From NCBI GenBank assembly GCA_038380435.1, contig JAWZYU010000020.1, forward strand, positions 40,270,307 to 40,334,306: 64,000 nucleotides of DNA. The letters are read 5' to 3'. How positions within the stretch are numbered: position 1 is the first letter of the stretch; each line of letters opens with the position of its first letter. The DNA is from Ryuthela nishihirai (lineage: Eukaryota > Arthropoda > Arachnida > Araneae > Heptathelidae). Below the pieces are notes generated by a model. That model worked only from the letters and a program-made list of their open reading frames with translations. It ran no database searches and was not told the origin of the DNA. The translations under genes were made by a program, and so were the position numbers. Shown here one piece after another: positions 1 through 10,690 of the stretch.

Positions 1-1345
1 GAAAGAAATTCATGATCAGAAGAAGAAAGTTGCCGATAAAGGTTGAAGAAAAGATGTTCGTAATTTCTATTCCAGTCGAAGGAATCGGCGAGAGATTTCC
101 TGAAATTGAAGTTGTTATCAAACCTTTTAGAAAGGGAAATCAAAATCTGTCTACCATTAGCTTGGAGCCCCTTCACCAAGTTATGGCAGGTTACGATATT
201 GAAGTGTCAAAGGAGGCAATGGTGGCTCTGAATACCATACTGAGATATGGACCGTCACTTCGACACATACCGATTGGAAAATGGAAGATTTCGATAGATA
301 CAGATAAGGGCAATTCCCAGCGAGTACGTACTTCAAAGGAAAAGCGGAAAATGTGGTTGGATTATTCTGTCGTTAGCCATTGGAAGCCCTGTCCTAGAGT
401 CGATATTCCTGACACTTCTTTCTGTGATGGAGAACCTGTTTTGAATTTTATGTCGAAATGTTTGAAAAAAGATGTGGAAAAGGTTGCATATTTAACTGTC
501 GAAGAAATAAGTGCTTTAACGAAACAACTCCAGGGTCTCCAAGTTGCAACAGATCATGTGGGGCGCGAGATTTCATACAGAATAAAGCTGGTGACTGAAG
601 AATCGGCTGATAATAACAGAGTCGACTTCATGGAACATGGCTTAGAGCAAAAAATTAGTGTTACTCAATATATGAAAAAACGCTACGAGATCGAATTAAA
701 GTTCCCAAACCTGCCGTGCTTGTTGGTGGTTGGAAATGAACAGCGTCTTCTCCCAGTAGAACTATGCAATTTATCCTCCAGCGAGCCTGCATTAGCAACT
801 TACATTAATAGAGAGATACTATTACCCAGTCAGGGCTCGCAACAAGATTTTAATATAACTCCTAACAGATATTTCGTGCCTAAGTGGGCTATCGTCAATT
901 TTTCTCTGTTACGTGATGAAGAGGTAGAAGTTTTTTCCAATGAAAAAGGGCAAGAACTATCATTTGGAGAAATGTGTGTGAAAAGGGCAAGAACTATCAT
1001 TTGGAATTAAATCACATGGTAGAAATAAAGAATGCAACTCAATATGACTATAAAACGATTCGCAATATTCTGGAAACCTTGAAATCTCAATACGAAGATG
1101 TTTTAGTTGTCGTTGTTCTTCCAGACGCAGAGCAACCTCTTAGAACAAGTCACGTCTCTATAAGTGGGAGACCTAACGAAACAATTGCAAGCCTCGTATA
1201 TTACACTGTGAAAGAAATAAGCGATATCTTGAACATAGTCACACAGTGTGTAATACCCGATAATATCAGACGCGATGAATTCAAGGGAAAAGCTGGCAAA
1301 AACCTCTGTTTGAAGATTAAAAAGAAACTTAAGGTGTTTCTTTAG
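1..1345 (+). pseudogene. Argonaute-like gene, copy 1: N/L1/PAZ/short L2/MID, frameshifted, no PIWI
   Basis: An open frame runs from the window edge to 1010, and a second frame covers 974-1345. Together they give the end of the N domain, linker 1 (LRYGPSLR then PIG, as in Argonautes), PAZ (QYMKKRYEIELKFPNLPC, LLPVELCNL) and MID (YYTVKEISDIL, TQCV, NLCLKIKKK). Argonautes hold small guide RNAs: PAZ takes the 3' end and MID the 5' phosphate. Here a net insertion of 29 bp, a duplicate of the segment beginning GAAAAGGGCAAGAAC near 935-970, shifts the frame between L2 and MID. The stop follows KKKLKVFL, where the PIWI domain would begin. Argonaute identity is secure; function is doubtful because of the frameshift and the absent PIWI. 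Confidence 0.88.
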
Positions 1346-2348
1346 GTCTTTAAAGAGATCACCTTGCATCATAATAGGGGAGGGGGCTTATATACACCTC
1401 CCACAAACTGGGAACATTTTACTGTTATCTACTGCCGTTGTAGTTGGTTCTTTGGACAATAGAATTATTAAAATATGAAGTCTTAGATACAAGAGAATAT
1501 CAATTATTTGTGATATAAAGACAATGACTAAAAATCTTAATAGCTTCTTTCAAGGAGATAAAAAAAAATGTAAGACAACGTGTGACCCACAGTGAGATCC
1601 ATTAGAGAGTTGTATTAGTTCAGTCTGTCATAGGAAATGTCATATTATTAGGCTAGAAAATTTTTTAGACTAGAAAAGTTGCAGCTTAGGTAAAAGTCTG
1701 TTTTATTAAAAAAAACTATTGTCATTTCGGATCGCAACGTATTTGAAGCATAACAGGAACGTTGCAGGAAATGTGGCTAAAGCACTTCGGTATGCTCCGA
1801 TTCTTTGGCTGTCTCCATGTCAACGAACGGATTACCAGTCCTGTGCCCCGGATGTGTAATGGATGAAATTAATATCAACATTCTTGTAACTGTTGTAGCA
1901 TTTGTGCAATTTGAATTTAAACTCTGCATAAGATTTTATTGTTTAAAGTTAATTTAGGAACAATTAAGAAACTAAACCGCTGAAGACTATGTTTTTCGGC
2001 CAAATATTTTTTCTTATTCCTGTTATTAGAGAATTACAGTAGGAGTAAATATTTATAAATGCTATTTTTAAGGATTTTCGTCGAACATTTTTTTTTAACT
2101 TTTTAAATCAATTGTTAATACTAGAAACCTCGAATGCAACTATTTTACACTACTCGAATAAAGACTTTTGGTATTTCTAACGATTCTATTTATTTCTTTC
2201 ACTACGCTTTTTATTTTACAATCTTCAGGAAAAATCACTATACATGATTCGTAAATTTTCGCATTATTGAAAAAAGATATTGAAAAAAGTAAAGATTCGC
2301 ATTATTGGTTCCAGCTGCGCAAATTTGGCATTTGGTCTTTTAAATGCA
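1346..2348. other. No gene seen
   Basis: AT-rich sequence follows the Argonaute stop. A possible splice donor (AAG then gtgttt) sits at the last codons, 1331-1340, but no exon with PIWI motifs follows. The same stretch recurs at 23296-24267 with few changes. Confidence 0.6.
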
Positions 2349-2734
2349 GGGGCGGGGTGGCTCAATCGGTAGCGCGCCAGGCTCGTAATCTGTAGTTCCC
2401 AGGTTCGAGTCCCAGTTGGGTCAGCGTTGAGATTTATCTCCGCAAAATTCCCCGCCCTTCCCACGGTCAGTAGGGGACACCGATGGGCTTGGAAAGGCCG
2501 CCGTCCGTCGGATGGGACGTAAAGCCGTGGTCCCGTGTGTGGTAGAGAGCCATACCCTGGGCACGTTAAAGAACACGCTAGATGGCCTTGACGGGAGACT
2601 ACCATCTGTCTCCCAACAGCTGTTCCAGTGGGTCCCCTCCCCCAACTTTCTCTGAGCCTTCGGGGTCCATGTGACCTGGCCATTTAGCCCATGATGTGCA
2701 AAAAAGTGCCGCTCAGAGGTAAAAGAACCCAATG
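2349..2734 (+). mobile_element. SINE-A (tRNA-headed)
   Basis: The head carries a Pol III A box (TGGCTCAATCGG) and B box (GGTTCGAGTCC), a tRNA-like anticodon arm (GGCTCGTAATCTG), and then the shared SINE-A body and tail ending GGTAAAACAACCCA. A possible short TSD, aaatgca, lies before the head and again near 3244. The same insertion is at 24268. Confidence 0.9.
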
Positions 2735-3240
2735 TTAAAGAACAAGCTGGATGGCCTTGACGGGAGGCTACCATCTGTCTCCCAACAACTGTTCCAGTGG
2801 GTCCCCTCCCCCAACCTTCTCTGAGCCTTCGGGGTCCATGTGACCTGGCCATTTAGCCCATGGTGTGCAAAAAAAGTGCCGCTCAGAGGTAAAACAACCC
2901 AACGTTAAAGAACACGCTGGATGGCCTTGACGGGAGGCTACCATCTGTCTCCCAACAACTGTTCCAGTGGGTCCCCTCCCAAAACCTTCTCTGAGCCTTC
3001 GGGGTCCATGTGACCTGGCCATTTAGCCCATGGTGTGCAAAAAAGTGCCGCTCAGAGGTAAAAGAACCCAACGTTAAAGAACACGCTGGATGGCCTTGAC
3101 GGGAGGCTACCATCTGTCTCCCAACAACTGTTCCAGTGGGTCCCCTCCCAAAACCTTCTCTGAGCCTTCGGGGTCCATGTGACCTGGCCATTTAGCCCAT
3201 GGTGTGCAAAAAAGTGACGCTCAGAGGTAAAACAACCCAA
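2571..3240 (+). repeat. About 160-bp tandem array made from the SINE-A tail, about 4 units
   Basis: The 3' part of SINE-A, from GTTAAAGAACACGCT to GGTAAAACAACCCAA, is repeated head to tail with unit starts near 2567, 2732, 2902 and 3072. Copy 2 has one tail at the same place, so the array grew in copy 1 or shrank in copy 2. Confidence 0.9.
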
Positions 3241-3541
3241 CTTGTAAATGCAACTCCCTTAATTAAATGTCTGACGTGAAGAAACGAACCATAACACTTG
3301 CAGCTGGTGGAAATCGTACCTAAAAACGTTTTCGGAACAAGGTCTATTTCAGCTGTACTAGATTGCGACCAATACGTAGTAGTCAACAAAAGTTAGACAC
3401 GTGGGGTTTACCAAGTACGTAGCATGATCATTTAATTCGTGGACAAGCAAAACGTTACGTTAAATGTCGTCCACTGAATCTTCCTGGCATTTGACTTTCT
3501 CAAAATACTCTCCCTTGAACTTCACACTTGCCATCGTTGTA

Positions 3542-3744
3542 AATAAAAAAATAAATACCCCCTCAAGCCGCTGCTTGCCACAGAGGTCTGACAGGAGCCT
3601 GTCAGTTTATATGCCACAGTAGATCTGAGAGGATGGCAGGACCTCCGCAGAAAACAACACTAACATCCATGCCTTACCCGGGGCTCGAACCCAGAGTCCT
3701 GTAGATCAGTAGCCAAGCGCGCTAACCACTCGGCCACGGGACGG
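3542..3744 (-). mobile_element. SINE-B (Ser/Leu-tRNA-like head), minus orientation
   Basis: Read in reverse it begins GCCGTCCCGTGGCCGAGTGG (A box) with a GGGTTCGAGCCCC B box. It ends with the CAAGCAGCGGCTTGAGGGGG motif and an A/T-rich tail. The TSD cttgccatcgttgta flanks it at 3527-3541 and 3745-3759. It is shared with copy 2, so it predates the duplication. Confidence 0.92.
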
Positions 3745-4364
3745 CTTGCCATCGTTGTACCCATGCATTAAATGAGTCTTTTTACCCATTTTTCGAAAGC
3801 GTGTGAAGTGGTGTGGCTCTGCAAGCTTCGTCGTTGGATGCGAAATGTTTCCCTTTCAAAACTTTCTTTAGTCTCGGAAAGAGGAAAAAATCGCGAGGTG
3901 CTAAATCCGGGCAATATAGAGGATATGGCTAGAACCTCTGCTCGTATGGCAGTGATCACTGGCTGCACAATATTAGCCGTAAGGTGCCTGGCGTTGTCGT
4001 GATTGAGAAACCAAGTCGCACTAGAAAATTTCGGACGTTTTTCCCGAATGGCACGCCGAAGTTTGGTTCTGAAAACCTTCGAGTAGGCATCCTTATTCAT
4101 GGTCGTTCCACGAGGCACAAAGTGAGTAAAAGAACACCTTTGATATAAAAAAAAAAAACCACAAAAGGCACTTGTTTCCCAGCTGAACGAGAAAACCGAA
4201 TATTCTTGGGTCTCTGTGAATCGGGATGCTTCCATTGACTCAACTGCTGTTTTGTTTCGGGATCGTAGTGAAAGATCCAAGTTTCATCGCAAGTCACAAT
4301 TAAACTCCTGAAGGTTGGACCCTGGCTTTCAAAACGATTAAGCATCTCCTTCCACAGCTGTACA

Positions 4365-4650
4365 AATTCCCCGCCCTGCCCACGGTCAGTAGGGGACACC
4401 GATGGGCTTGGAAAGGCCGCCGTCCGTCGGATGGGACGTCAAGCCGTGGCCCCGTGTGTGGGAGAGCCATACCCTGTGCACGTTAAAGAACACGCTGGAT
4501 GGCCTTGACGGGAGGCTACCGTCTGTCTCCCAACAGCTGTTCCAGTGGGTCCCCTCCCCCAACCTTCTCTGAGCCTTCGGGGTCCGTGTGACCTGGCCAT
4601 TTAGCCCATGGTGTGCAAAAAAGTGTCGCTTAGAGGTAAAACAACCCAAC
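4365..4650 (+). mobile_element. Headless SINE-A inserted in mariner
   Basis: It starts in the body at AAATTCCCCGCCCTGCCCAC and lacks the tRNA-like head, but ends with the normal tail. The TSD ccacagctgtac is at 4353-4364 and 4651-4662. Copy 2 carries the empty site once, at 25753-25764, so the insertion happened after the duplication or on one lineage only. Confidence 0.93.
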
Positions 4651-5396
4651 CCACAGCTGTACCCTTTTTTGCTTCTGTTCTAAAGTCAAACTGTGTGAAA
4701 TCCATTGAGCACAGATTCGTGACATTTTCTGATGGGTTTTCACAATCGCGTGAACGCTTCCATATGAAACTGACATTTTCACAGCCACTTTACGAAATGT
4801 TATTCGTCTGTCTTCATTCAGGATTGTCAGGTCTCTTTCGATTTGCTCAGGAGTTATTGAGGAAGAAGACTGGCCGAGTCTTGGACCATCGGCAACAAAT
4901 TCGCGTTCTTCTTTAAATGGTTTATGCCACTTAAAAATGGCAGACCTACGAAGACAGTCATCACCATAGGCTTCACTCATCTCTTCAACAGTCGCAGTAG
5001 CACTTAGGCCTCGCCTAACACAATAACGAATGGCATACCGCTGTTCCGTTTGAATTTACGACATTCTGAACGAACGTCTATGGTACGGACAACGGACTCG
5101 AATCACAATCTTAACAGCAGTCGACGCCAAATGACCTTGGCATTTGGAGCTTCCTTCGCAGCGGTCACGCACAGCTCCATCTAGTGTTACTTTGGAAAAA
5201 GCGCTACGTTGGCGTCTGTCCTCGTAACATTCTGCATCTCTTGATAAGAGAAACTACAAGAAAACTAGGATCAGAGGTGGCTTCTCATTGGGTGCCAGGT
5301 CTCGACAACATTTCTATAATATACGTATATTAAACTCTGAATTGGATTGCACCAAACTACGAAAAAAAAAGTTTTTGTGGAAAAAAAACTTTTCGC

Positions 5397-5473
5397 CGAC
5401 ATACTGAATTCGAACCCACATCTCTCCTGAAACATGTCGGAGTATATTAACCATTGAACTAATGCCAGCTCTG
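5397..5473 (-). repeat. tRNA-like relic
   Basis: On the minus strand the order is GGCATTAGTTCAATGGTTAA (A-box-like) then GTGGGTTCGAATTC (B box). An acceptor stem GCTGGCA/TGTCGGC can pair with wobbles, but the T stem does not close, so this is a pseudo-tRNA or SINE head rather than a working tRNA. The flanks at 5065-5396 and 5474-5641 show no gene. The same relic is at 26815-26893. Confidence 0.55.
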
Positions 5474-5641
5474 TCTTTTTTTTTTTTCCACTAAGTACGA
5501 TTTTCACTTTCACGTGATTTTCGGCACCTACATTTCGCTCCATCTATGATCTCGGAGGTTATTGTTTAAAACACGTAAAAGAAACGAAAATATATGTTAC
5601 CATCAATTTGTGGAAGATTTGAGAAATAGACTGCTAGAAGG

Positions 5642-6015
5642 TTGGGTTGTTTTACCTCTGAGCGGCACTTTTTTGCACACCATGGGCTAAATGGCCAGAT
5701 CACAAGGACCCCGAAGGTTCAGAGAAGGTTGGGAGAGGGGACCCACTGGAACAGCTGTTGGGAGACAGATGGTAGCCCCCCGCGAAGGCCATCCAGCGTG
5801 TTCTTTAACGTGTACAGGGTATGGCTCTCCCGCACACGGGGCCACGGCTTAACGTACCATCCGGTCTTTCCAAGCCCATCGGTGTCCCCTACTGACCGTG
5901 GGCAGGGCGGGGAATTTTGCGGAGATAAATCTCAAACGCTGACCCAGCTGGGACTCGAACCTGGGAACTACAGATTACGAGCCTGGCGCGCTACCGACTG
6001 AGCCACCCCCGCCCC
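5642..6015 (-). mobile_element. SINE-A, full length, copy 1 only
   Basis: It is a complete element with head at the right (GGGGCGGGGGTGGCTCAGTC read in reverse). The TSD tgctagaagg/tgctagaggg is at 5632-5641 and 6016-6025. The empty site in copy 2 is at 27049-27058. Confidence 0.95.
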
Positions 6016-6394
6016 TGCTAGAGGGTATATGCCAATGCCTCGATAAGGTCTCTTCTGATTTCTCTCTGGAGAATTATCGGAGGGAGAAGGGTGAATCCAC
6101 TAAGAAAGGCGATAGAAGACAAAGGCAATTTGCATATTAGAGAAAAACATTTGTTTTTCAGACATTATAGTCACCGTTTGCTTTCAGTTTTTATTCTTAT
6201 AAGCAATAGTCGGAGCTCTGTAAAAGAAGGATTATGTTTGAAATTTAAAACTGGACTATTTTCTACACTACGCTGAATGATAAGTGAAATGTGACCATTT
6301 TTATGTCAATGGGAACCTAATTTTGAAATTATGTAACTTTTAGAATAAACGATTTATGACAAAATGTGACTAGAGGTAAAGATCTAAATTAGGA
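6016..6394. other. No gene; left fragment of the 27.3-kb inverted-repeat sequence
   Basis: This matches 27049-27423 of copy 2. It stops at AAAGATCTAAATTA, the point from which copy 1 lacks about 5.9 kb. I see no coding pattern. Confidence 0.6.
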
Positions 6395-6843
6395 TGGGGC
6401 GGGGATGGCTTAGTCGGTAGCGCGCCAGGCTCGTAATCTGTAGTTCCCAGGTATGAGTCTCAGGTGGGTCAGCGTTGAGATTTATCTCCGCAAAATTCCC
6501 CACCCTGCCCACGGTCAGTAGGGGACACCGCTTTGCTTGGAAAGGCCGCCGTCCGTCGGATGGGACGTTAAGCCGTGGCCCCGTGTGCGGCAGAGCCATA
6601 CCCTGTGCACGTTAAAGAACACGCTGGATGGCCTTGACGGGAGGCTACCATCTGTCTCCCAACAGCTGTTCCAGTGGGTCCCCTCCCCCAACCTTCTCTG
6701 AACCTTCGGGGTCCATGTGACCTGGCCATTTAGCCCATGGTGTGCAAAAAAGTGCCGTTCAGAGGTAAAACAACCCAACCCAACCCTGGCCATTTAGCCC
6801 ATGGTGTGCAAAAAAGTGCCGCTCAGAGGTAAAACAACCCAAA
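6395..6843 (+). mobile_element. SINE-A with duplicated tail, at the deletion junction
   Basis: It has the full head and body, then a second partial tail (6786-6843). The right flank is atcctctata, as in copy 2 (33811), but the matching left TSD is missing. The left flank instead comes from 5.9 kb upstream in copy 2 terms, which marks a deletion in this copy. Confidence 0.85.
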
Positions 6844-6853
6844 ATCCTCTATA

Positions 6854-8808
6854 GCAATCCCAAGGATGTCTGCTGCGAGGCAACGTAGTTTGCGGGGCAC
6901 TTTTTTGTTGTAAATTCTTCGCATCATATGAGGAGTGTACAAAGCAATTCCCAGTTGCTTCAAATATTTATAACGCGATATTTGTTTGTTTCGTGAAAAT
7001 TGGTAAATTACGCGACTGTTTACCCCTGATATATTCAAAATGCAATAAAAAATTTTAATATGTGGCGCATTTCTCGTCCGAAGCATCTGCACCTGCTTTG
7101 GTGCTATTGTAAGACAATATAATCTCTGGTTTTTTGCTGACTTCATCAACTTTATCATCATGATGCATATTGGAAATCAAAACAACCGCCTTTCCTTGTT
7201 TAGGTACGTATGATATTATTGTTTTTTTTTTAAGTGAACCCAAAATTCGATGATTGTACTAGACGTTTCCTGTTGGGAAGAAATTCTGGAGGAATCATTC
7301 TTTTGTTGTTTTTTCACAGTTCCCACACAGGTTAGACCTTTTTTAAATCGTCAACCAATTCCATCGACGTGTACCAATTGTCACCTGTTATGTTTCGGTT
7401 CGTCTTCTCAATAGGATTTCTCCGCCCTGCCCACGGTCAGTAGGGGACACCGATGGACTTGGAAAGGCCGACGTCCGTCGGATGGGACGTTAAGGCGTGG
7501 CACCGTGTGCGGGAGAGCCATACCCTGTGCACGTTAAAGATCACGCTGGATGGCCTTGACGGGAGGCTACCATCTGTCTCCCAACACCTGTTCCAATGGG
7601 TCCCCTCCCCTAACCTTCTCTGAGCCTTCGGGGTCCATGTGGCTTGGCCATTTAGCCCATGGTGTGCAAAAAAGTGCCGCTCAGATGTAACACACCCAAC
7701 ACTCAATAGGATTTATCATGCAGAGCAAAACTTCAGTTAGATGTGATAAAGTTGTTTTTTTTTGTAACACCTAAACTTTTTCCAGTGTAAACTTCTGAAT
7801 TTAGCAGTTTGTGAATCGGCCAATATTTGAACCTTGACACCATACTTCGCAGGTTTGTTTGGGATGTACATCCTAAACGAACATCTTCCCCCAGAATGGA
7901 ATCAGCATTTCATCTATAGTCATGTGAGGTCCAGGAACGAAGTTTTCCTTAGGGGTTTTGACAAAATCATCAAATAAGTCAGGAATTGCAGCTACTTTAT
8001 TATTTTTCACACTCTCTAGTCTTGTAAGTTGGTTGTCAAATCTAAGACAAGATAATAAAAAAGAAACGCGCAAGAGACGTACATCGAAACAAATCTCTTC
8101 CAGTGCCATCTGTTGCCCATAGCGATCTCAGGTCTTCATGACCAGATTTGAATAAACCTTGCATAAACAACAAACCGATCAAAGCTTCAATTTCAATTTT
8201 GTCTGTAGCACTAATAAATGTTGGTGCAAATTTGGAGAGAGAATTTTTGCATCTTTTGAAACTGCTATACTTTGAGTTAACCATTTTTATTTTATCGTTT
8301 GTATATTTGACAATTATTTCCAACATATTATCTGTGATAAATAGCTTCCAAGCTTCCGACGGACATGAAGGTGGATTATCACGAGCAGGTCCTTTCAGTC
8401 CAGGCAAAATGCGTATTATATTGTGAGATTTTAATTTGCTTTTTTTGGGTGCCTCTTTAGCCCATTTTGTATTTTCTTTCCATACCAAGTAGCTCTTGAT
8501 CTTTTTGTAGTATTTTCATTATTCGAATCATATTTCAATTGATCGTCCCTAGATGTGATACTCTTCTCAGCAGGCAAATACTCAAACTCACTGTCAGAGT
8601 CTTGATCACTAAATATTTCGTTAACTTGCTCATCCTCATCACTTATATCTGCATTATTCAATATCATTTGGCCAGCTTGCGTCTCGTCATCTGCTTCTGC
8701 AATATTTTCAAGGGTCTCAGCCTCATCTTCCATATCCTCCTAAAATTCTTTACTGTTTATTATTTCCTCTAATTCCGCGTCGGTCAGATATTTGCTCGAA
8801 GATGCCAT
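6854..8808 (-). pseudogene. piggyBac transposase remnant, copy 1
   Basis: piggyBac (DDE_Tnp_1_7) enzymes excise at TTAA without a footprint. On the minus strand from 8808: a stop falls about 22 codons in (after EEIINSKEF), then an acidic N-terminus, and then the core (FVPGPHMTIDEMLIPF with the first catalytic Asp, and NSTKAGADASDEK with the third). A run resembling the C-terminal half of the core (YLKQLGIALYTPH, RRIYNKKVPRKL) follows. There is a frameshift near 8480, a SINE-A insertion at 7422-7700, and a lost cysteine-rich C-terminus. Confidence 0.9.
7422..7700 (+). mobile_element. Headless SINE-A in piggyBac, copy 1
   Basis: It begins CCGCCCTGCCCACGGTCAG with no tRNA head. The TSD tcaataggattt is at 7408-7419 and 7703-7714. 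It is shared with copy 2. Confidence 0.92.
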
Positions 8809-8965
8809 TATATTATCTATAAATTGACAAAAAATTTATTATTTTTTTAACAGTTGTGTAGTTCAAACTAAGATAAATTTCCACAATATAAAACAGAAAC
8901 AACAATAACTAATGTATAAATACCTGTGTTAGGAAAAAATTTATTCACTAACGTAAATACTACAG

Positions 8966-9254
8966 GCCGTCCCGTGGCCGAGTGGTTACGCGCTTGGCTG
9001 ACCTACGGGACCTGGCTTCGAGCCCCGGGTAAGGCATGGATGTTCGTGTTGTTTTTCTGCTGAGGTCCTGCCATCCTCTCAGGCCTTCTACTCTGGCCTA
9101 TAAACTGACAGGCTCCTGTCAGACCTATGGATGTTCGTGTTGTTTTTCTGCTGAGGTCGTGCCATGCTCTCAGACCTTCTACTCAGGCATATAAACTGAC
9201 AGGCTCCTGTCAGACCTCTGTGGCAAGCAGCTGCTTGAGGGGGTATTTTTTTTT
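8966..9254 (+). mobile_element. SINE-B with duplicated tail
   Basis: It has the head GGCCGTCCCGTGGCCGAGTGG. The tail module (GGATGTTCGTGTTG to CTCCTGTCAGACCT) is present twice in tandem. The TSD aaatactacag is at 8955-8965 and 9255-9265. Confidence 0.93.
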
Positions 9255-9587
9255 AAATACTACAGATGGGTCACAGTGACCCGTCTAAGTGTATATAGCG
9301 ATAACGGGTAAAATAAACACAACCACTCACTACACGTCGTGAATTGTTACTGATTTATTAGAGAATACCTGAAAGCAGAGCTCCCCCACCATCCGAGAAA
9401 ACATGGAATCGGGAAATCTTCCTAACGCTGGGTCACTGAGACCCCGTCGATACCAGTTACGGGTTAAATAATACTATGGATTGGGAAAACCATTTCTTTA
9501 TTCACCTAAAAATGTTTGGTCAAAAAATTTGCAAGAAATGAGCCTTACTTTCGCCTCTACACAAATAGCTTACTCACTCAACTGTAC

Positions 9588-9772
9588 GGGGCGGGGGTGG
9601 CTCAGTCGGTAGCGCGCCAGGCTCGTAATCTGTAGTTCCCAGGTTCGAGTCCCAGCTGGGTCAACGTTGAGATTTATCTCCGCAAAATTCCCTGCCCTGC
9701 CCACGGTCAGTAGAGGACACCGATGGGCTTGGAAAGGCCGTCGTCCGTCGGATGGGACGTTAAGCCGTGGCC
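9588..9772 (+). mobile_element. SINE-A head, 3' truncated
   Basis: Head and body are typical to GTTAAGCCGTGGCCCT, then sequence switches abruptly to LINE-like sequence. The tail is missing. The same join is in copy 2 at 36742, so it is old. Confidence 0.88.
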
Positions 9773-9784
9773 CTACCCCCCATC

Positions 9785-10690
9785 AAACTTCCACAGTTAT
9801 TAACTGGCACCAATTTGAACAAAAATACAACACATCTCCTCCTCACACCCTTCATTATTCACAAAGCACTCCCCTGGCAACTTCCTTAACATATATTTAA
9901 TGACAAGCATAATCAACAATATTCCCCCACAGCACCTTATTGTTTACACAGACGGCTCCTTTGACGAAAACAATCATACAGCTACAGGAGGAATATTTAT
10001 CCCCTCACATAACATTGAACAAAAATTAGATTCAATCCAGATCTTAACATCATGGAAATAGAGCTCGAAAGTATCAGAGAAGCTGTCAAACTTTCCCACA
10101 TATTAATCAACGACACCTAGACACACATTATTCTCCTTACTGACAGCAAAGCAGCACTGCTCAATCTTCTAAAAACCCAGACAAAACAGAAAATAAAGCT
10201 TTGGCCTACAGCACCTTGATTGACATTAGTCTGCTTTCTCACACACACAATATTAAATTCACATTACTTGGATCCCTGGACACAGAGAAATGAGAAAACA
10301 GATTCCTTAGCCAAACAAGCTGCTGTCCTAGACTCTATTATCGATATTCCACACAGTAAACATTTATTTCAAAATAAACGTCTCGCCTACACACACATTA
10401 ATTTCCAATCACATTTATTAGACTCCACACAAACTTTAGAAATAATATACATGGCCTCCCCACTGAAAATAATTTCATACCCTCTCACTGACCTAGATCT
10501 TTACAAGCAAAATTTCCCAGGCTTCGCATAGGCCATCGCAGATTTAATAAATTCTTACACACTATTTAAATGAAACAGCCCATGTTGCCCACATTGCAGT
10601 CACATTGAAACAGTAGAACACGTCGTCTTGCACTGCCCACATTACGCCCAGGCCAGGGCATTATTTTTTGCTTCCTGATCTAGTTGACAT
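9785..10690 (+). pseudogene. Non-LTR retrotransposon 3' ORF relic: RNase H and CCHC tail
   Basis: Fragments in shifting frames spell an RNase H domain: IVYTDGSFDEN with the first Asp, MEIELESIREAV with the Glu, LLTDSKAAL with an Asp, and LLGSPGHREMRK. A C-terminal zinc-knuckle-like stretch follows (CPHCSHIETVEHVVLHCPHY). Such a tail is typical of jockey/R1/LOA-type LINEs, which need RNase H to remove RNA during reverse transcription. Stops and frameshifts are frequent, and no reverse transcriptase precedes it because SINE-A sequence abuts its left side. Confidence 0.8.

Larger units (their letters stand above)
3460..5064 (-). pseudogene. mariner transposase remnant, copy 1
   Basis: Tc1/mariner-superfamily transposases cut and paste DNA at TA sites. 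Read on the minus strand, the pieces give the N-terminal helix-turn-helix region (YAIRYCVRRGLSAT, WHKPFKEEREFVADGPR), linker (LTLEQKQKRVQLW), first catalytic Asp (CDETWIFHYDPETK), second Asp (NHDNARHLTA), and, in another frame, the third (PDLAPRDFF). The C-terminal W-V-Q-R-W motif and a GEYFEKV tail follow. The third codon is a stop in this copy, several frameshifts are present, and it is interrupted by SINE-B (3542-3744) and SINE-A (4365-4650). It is certainly non-functional. Confidence 0.9.
6844..9463 (-). mobile_element. piggyBac element, copy 1, left end deleted
   Basis: The right end is GGG at 9461-9463 followed by TTAA (9464-9467), the canonical piggyBac end and target site. A subterminal palindrome GGGTCACAGTGACCC lies near 9266. 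The left end, present in copy 2 at 33032, has been removed here together with the transposase C-terminus. Confidence 0.9.

Noticed and set aside
2349..2420. Functional tRNA gene at SINE heads
   Set aside because: A and B boxes are good, but the acceptor stems do not pair and every copy continues into the SINE body.
5397..5473. Genuine tRNA gene on the minus strand
   Set aside because: The acceptor stem can pair but the T stem and anticodon arm do not close properly. Both copies have the same defects.
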